The notes under the pieces were generated by a model that did no database searches, was not told the origin of the DNA, and worked only from the letters and a program-made list of their open reading frames with translations. Below are positions 29,300 through 30,597 of a stretch of DNA of 30,597 bases, in pieces. The position numbers and the translations under genes are program-made. This DNA is from Chara braunii (taxonomy: Eukaryota > Streptophyta > Charophyceae > Charales > Characeae), in contig BFEA01000042.1 in NCBI GenBank assembly GCA_003427395.1, forward strand, positions 3,969,355-3,999,951, given 5' to 3'. Positions within the stretch are counted from its first letter, which is position 1. Each line of letters begins with the position of its first letter.

Positions 29300-29545
29300 T
29301 TCTTCTTTCTCCTTCTTTGTCTTGTTCTTGTTGTTGTTCTTCTTCTCCGCCTTCAATCCCCCCCCCCCCCCCCCCCTTCTCTCCTCCTTCCCTTTTTCTC
29401 CTTGCCTCGCCATTTTCTTCATTTTTTCTTTTATTTTTGTCCTATTTTGTTATTTTTTGGTTCTTTTCTCTTTGTCCGCCTCCTCTGTTCTTGTACTTTC
29501 TTTGTAGTTTCGTTGTTTTTTCCTTTTTTCTTCCTTTTTCTGGGA
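29300..29545. repeat. Pyrimidine-rich tract with 19-base poly-C
   Basis: This is an almost pure C/T strand, with TTC-rich parts, a 19-C run at 29358-29376 and T-rich parts to 29540. A reverse-strand G19 could form a quadruplex. Frames through it are artefacts. Confidence 0.93.
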
Positions 29546-29620
29546 AATGACCAGAGCGCAGCGCGACGCGACGGAGTATATCAGCGTGCAAGGGAAGAGC
29601 GCGCTGTGGAGTGCAGTCAG

Positions 29621-29746
29621 TGGACAGCAGCGTGCCACGTGGAAGTGCAAATAGTGGACAGCAGCGTGCCACGTGGAGTGCAAAGGGTGGACTGCAGCGT
29701 GCCACGTGGAGTGCAAAGAGTGGACAGCAGCGTGCCGTCTTTTGAA
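29621..29746. repeat. 33-bp tandem repeat, four copies
   Basis: tggacagcagcgtgccacgt and variants begin at 29621, 29655, 29688 and 29721. The last copy loses CACGTG after gtgcc. Confidence 0.93.
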
Positions 29747-29906
29747 AATCTATTATATTCTGTTTCTTGAATCCAGAAACCGAATGGGTAGCGACGTGTG
29801 CCACGTGGCACTCTTTGGAAACCATTCGGTCGGGATGGCCAAAGAGCTGAAGGCCGAGGGTAGCGGTTCCATGTGACACATCGGCTGATTTGCAATGCAG
29901 TAAAGG

Positions 29907-30052
29907 CTGCCACGTGGCACATCGAATGGTCTATTTAGCTCAGTAAGCGCTGCCACGTGGGACATCGAATGGTCTGTATCTCTGTTACCGCTGCCAGGTG
30001 GCACATTGGATGGTCTATTTAGCTCAGTAAGCGCTGCCACGTGGCACATCGG
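29907..30052. repeat. 41-43 bp tandem repeat, four copies
   Basis: ctgccacgtggcacatcg and variants begin at 29907, 29950, 29991 and 30034. Between them are alternating inserts: copies 1 and 3 carry tctatttagctcagtaagcg, while copy 2 has a different insert. The alternation hints at a higher-order dimer unit. Confidence 0.93.
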
Positions 30053-30080
30053 CTTCCCTCTTCTCTATTGTTTTGATCGT

Positions 30081-30124
30081 CGCGCGTTTCTGAGCTCGGA
30101 CTTCAACAAGCTCAGAAACGCGCG
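30081..30124. repeat. Perfect 16-bp hairpin
   Basis: cgcgcgtttctgagct (30081-30096) and its exact complement agctcagaaacgcgcg (30109-30124) are separated by 12 nt. Confidence 0.95.
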
Positions 30125-30333
30125 GTCATTATGACTGCATCTGGACTGAAAGTTGCCCCAAATACGGCTGTCGAATCATTGAAGCTAAAGTCTCATTGTT
30201 GAAGTCCGAGCTGGTGCAATGCGACTTTAGCTTCTATGATTGGACAGCTAGCACATCTTCACCCGCGAATAGAATGCCCGGTCATTATGGATGCATCTGG
30301 ACTGAAAGTTGCCCCAAATACGGCTATAATAAC
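30093..30333. repeat. Nested inverted and direct repeats
   Basis: agctcggacttcaaca (30093-30108) has its exact complement at 30197-30212. An 18-bp stem with one mismatch is formed by 30175-30192 and 30223-30240 (gaagctaaagtc/gactttagcttc core) and encloses that complement. A direct repeat of about 50 bp (cggtcattatg, gcatctggactgaaagttgc, cccaaatacggct) occurs at 30123-30172 and about 30277-30326. Several alternative foldings are possible. Confidence 0.9.
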
Positions 30334-30344
30334 CTGGCGTTCTA

Positions 30345-30440
30345 TTCTTCTTCTTCTTCTTCTTCTTCTTTTCCTCCCTCCTCCCTCCTCCTTCCTCCTC
30401 TTTCCGTGCCCTTCTTCTTCTCTTTCTTCTTCATTGCGCG
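30345..30440. repeat. TTC microsatellite and CT-rich tract
   Basis: About nine TTC units (30345-30370) are followed by CCTCC-rich and TTC-rich sequence to 30433. Confidence 0.93.
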
Positions 30441-30563
30441 TGCTAAACAAGAACGATGTGGAGTTCATCATGAATGAACCCTAATCGTGAATGTATACAA
30501 GCGCTGAATCCGGCGCGATACAGTCACATTGAGGGCGCCTTGTTTTTCGGAGGAAAGTTTTAA

Positions 30564-30565
<2 letters not shown>

Positions 30566-30597
<32 letters not shown>
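30566..30597. repeat. Poly-T at window edge
   Basis: Uninterrupted T runs to the right edge. It could be the A tail of a minus-strand retroelement lying beyond the window, but nothing here proves that. Confidence 0.9.

Larger units (their letters stand above)
29227..30043. promoter_or_regulatory. Cluster of nine CACGTG palindromes
   Basis: CACGTG occurs at 29227, 29286, 29636, 29670, 29703, 29802, 29911, 29954 and 30038, almost all as gccacgtgg. A tenth site (29995) is one change away. In plants this hexamer is the G-box bound by bZIP and bHLH factors, and in other eukaryotes it is the E-box of bHLH proteins. Seven of the sites belong to or adjoin two short tandem arrays. No adjacent gene is visible, so a regulatory role is inference only. 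Confidence 0.4.

Noticed and set aside
29289-29550. Phe/Ser/Pro-rich open frames
   Set aside because: They result from the pyrimidine-rich tract and poly-C run; composition explains the lack of stops.

Overview
This is a piece of a large, repeat-rich eukaryotic nuclear genome. There are no operons and no dense coding. Three features support this: a eukaryote-type RepHel Helitron, tRNA-derived SINEs with RNA polymerase III A and B boxes, and long dinucleotide microsatellites. The lineage cannot be fixed from sequence alone; a plant or alga is plausible but unproven. Assembly gaps (N) lie at 8468-8469, 11739, 13068-13087 and 22089.

Layout. 1-150 is a GA microsatellite. About 678-4994 is a decayed Helitron Rep-helicase gene, readable from its N-terminal zinc-finger region through the HUH Rep domain and the whole PIF1-type helicase. 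A second, unrecognised, Ser/Thr/Pro-rich coding remnant follows on the same strand to 6113. 6300-6570 is purine-rich microsatellite. 7108-7979 holds weak hypothetical ORFs. 14650-15250 is unusually rich in strong hairpins and may derive from a structured RNA. 15890-17236 carries an unrecognised acidic-tailed protein fragment in a 572-bp tandem duplication. 17.2-20.0 kb shows no supported gene. 27952-28485 is an intact-looking minus-strand SINE with an 8-bp target duplication. 29.2-30.05 kb is a cluster of nine CACGTG palindromes set in two short tandem arrays. 30.08-30.33 kb holds nested inverted and direct repeats. The window ends in poly-T.

The main discovery candidate is large-scale. The segments at about 7.8-14.6 kb and 20.1-26.4 kb are largely collinear, diverged copies of one composite repeat in the same orientation. 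Both contain a 26-bp near-palindrome, a Glu-tRNA-like SINE, a shared 'C' module, a Phe-tRNA-like SINE, a GT/GA microsatellite beside a 'ctagtggaagat' module, a minus-strand tRNA-like block, an array of 66-bp tandem repeats, three copies of a repeat of about 122 bp, and a common tail. The Phe-like SINE and the C module are swapped in order between copies. The second copy is more diverged and AT-shifted in its 3' half. I recognise no described family with this architecture. In the first copy the Phe-tRNA-like SINE has multiplied its A-box half seven times ahead of a single B box.

No intact host gene can be supported. The coding sequence seen is transposon-derived or fragmentary.
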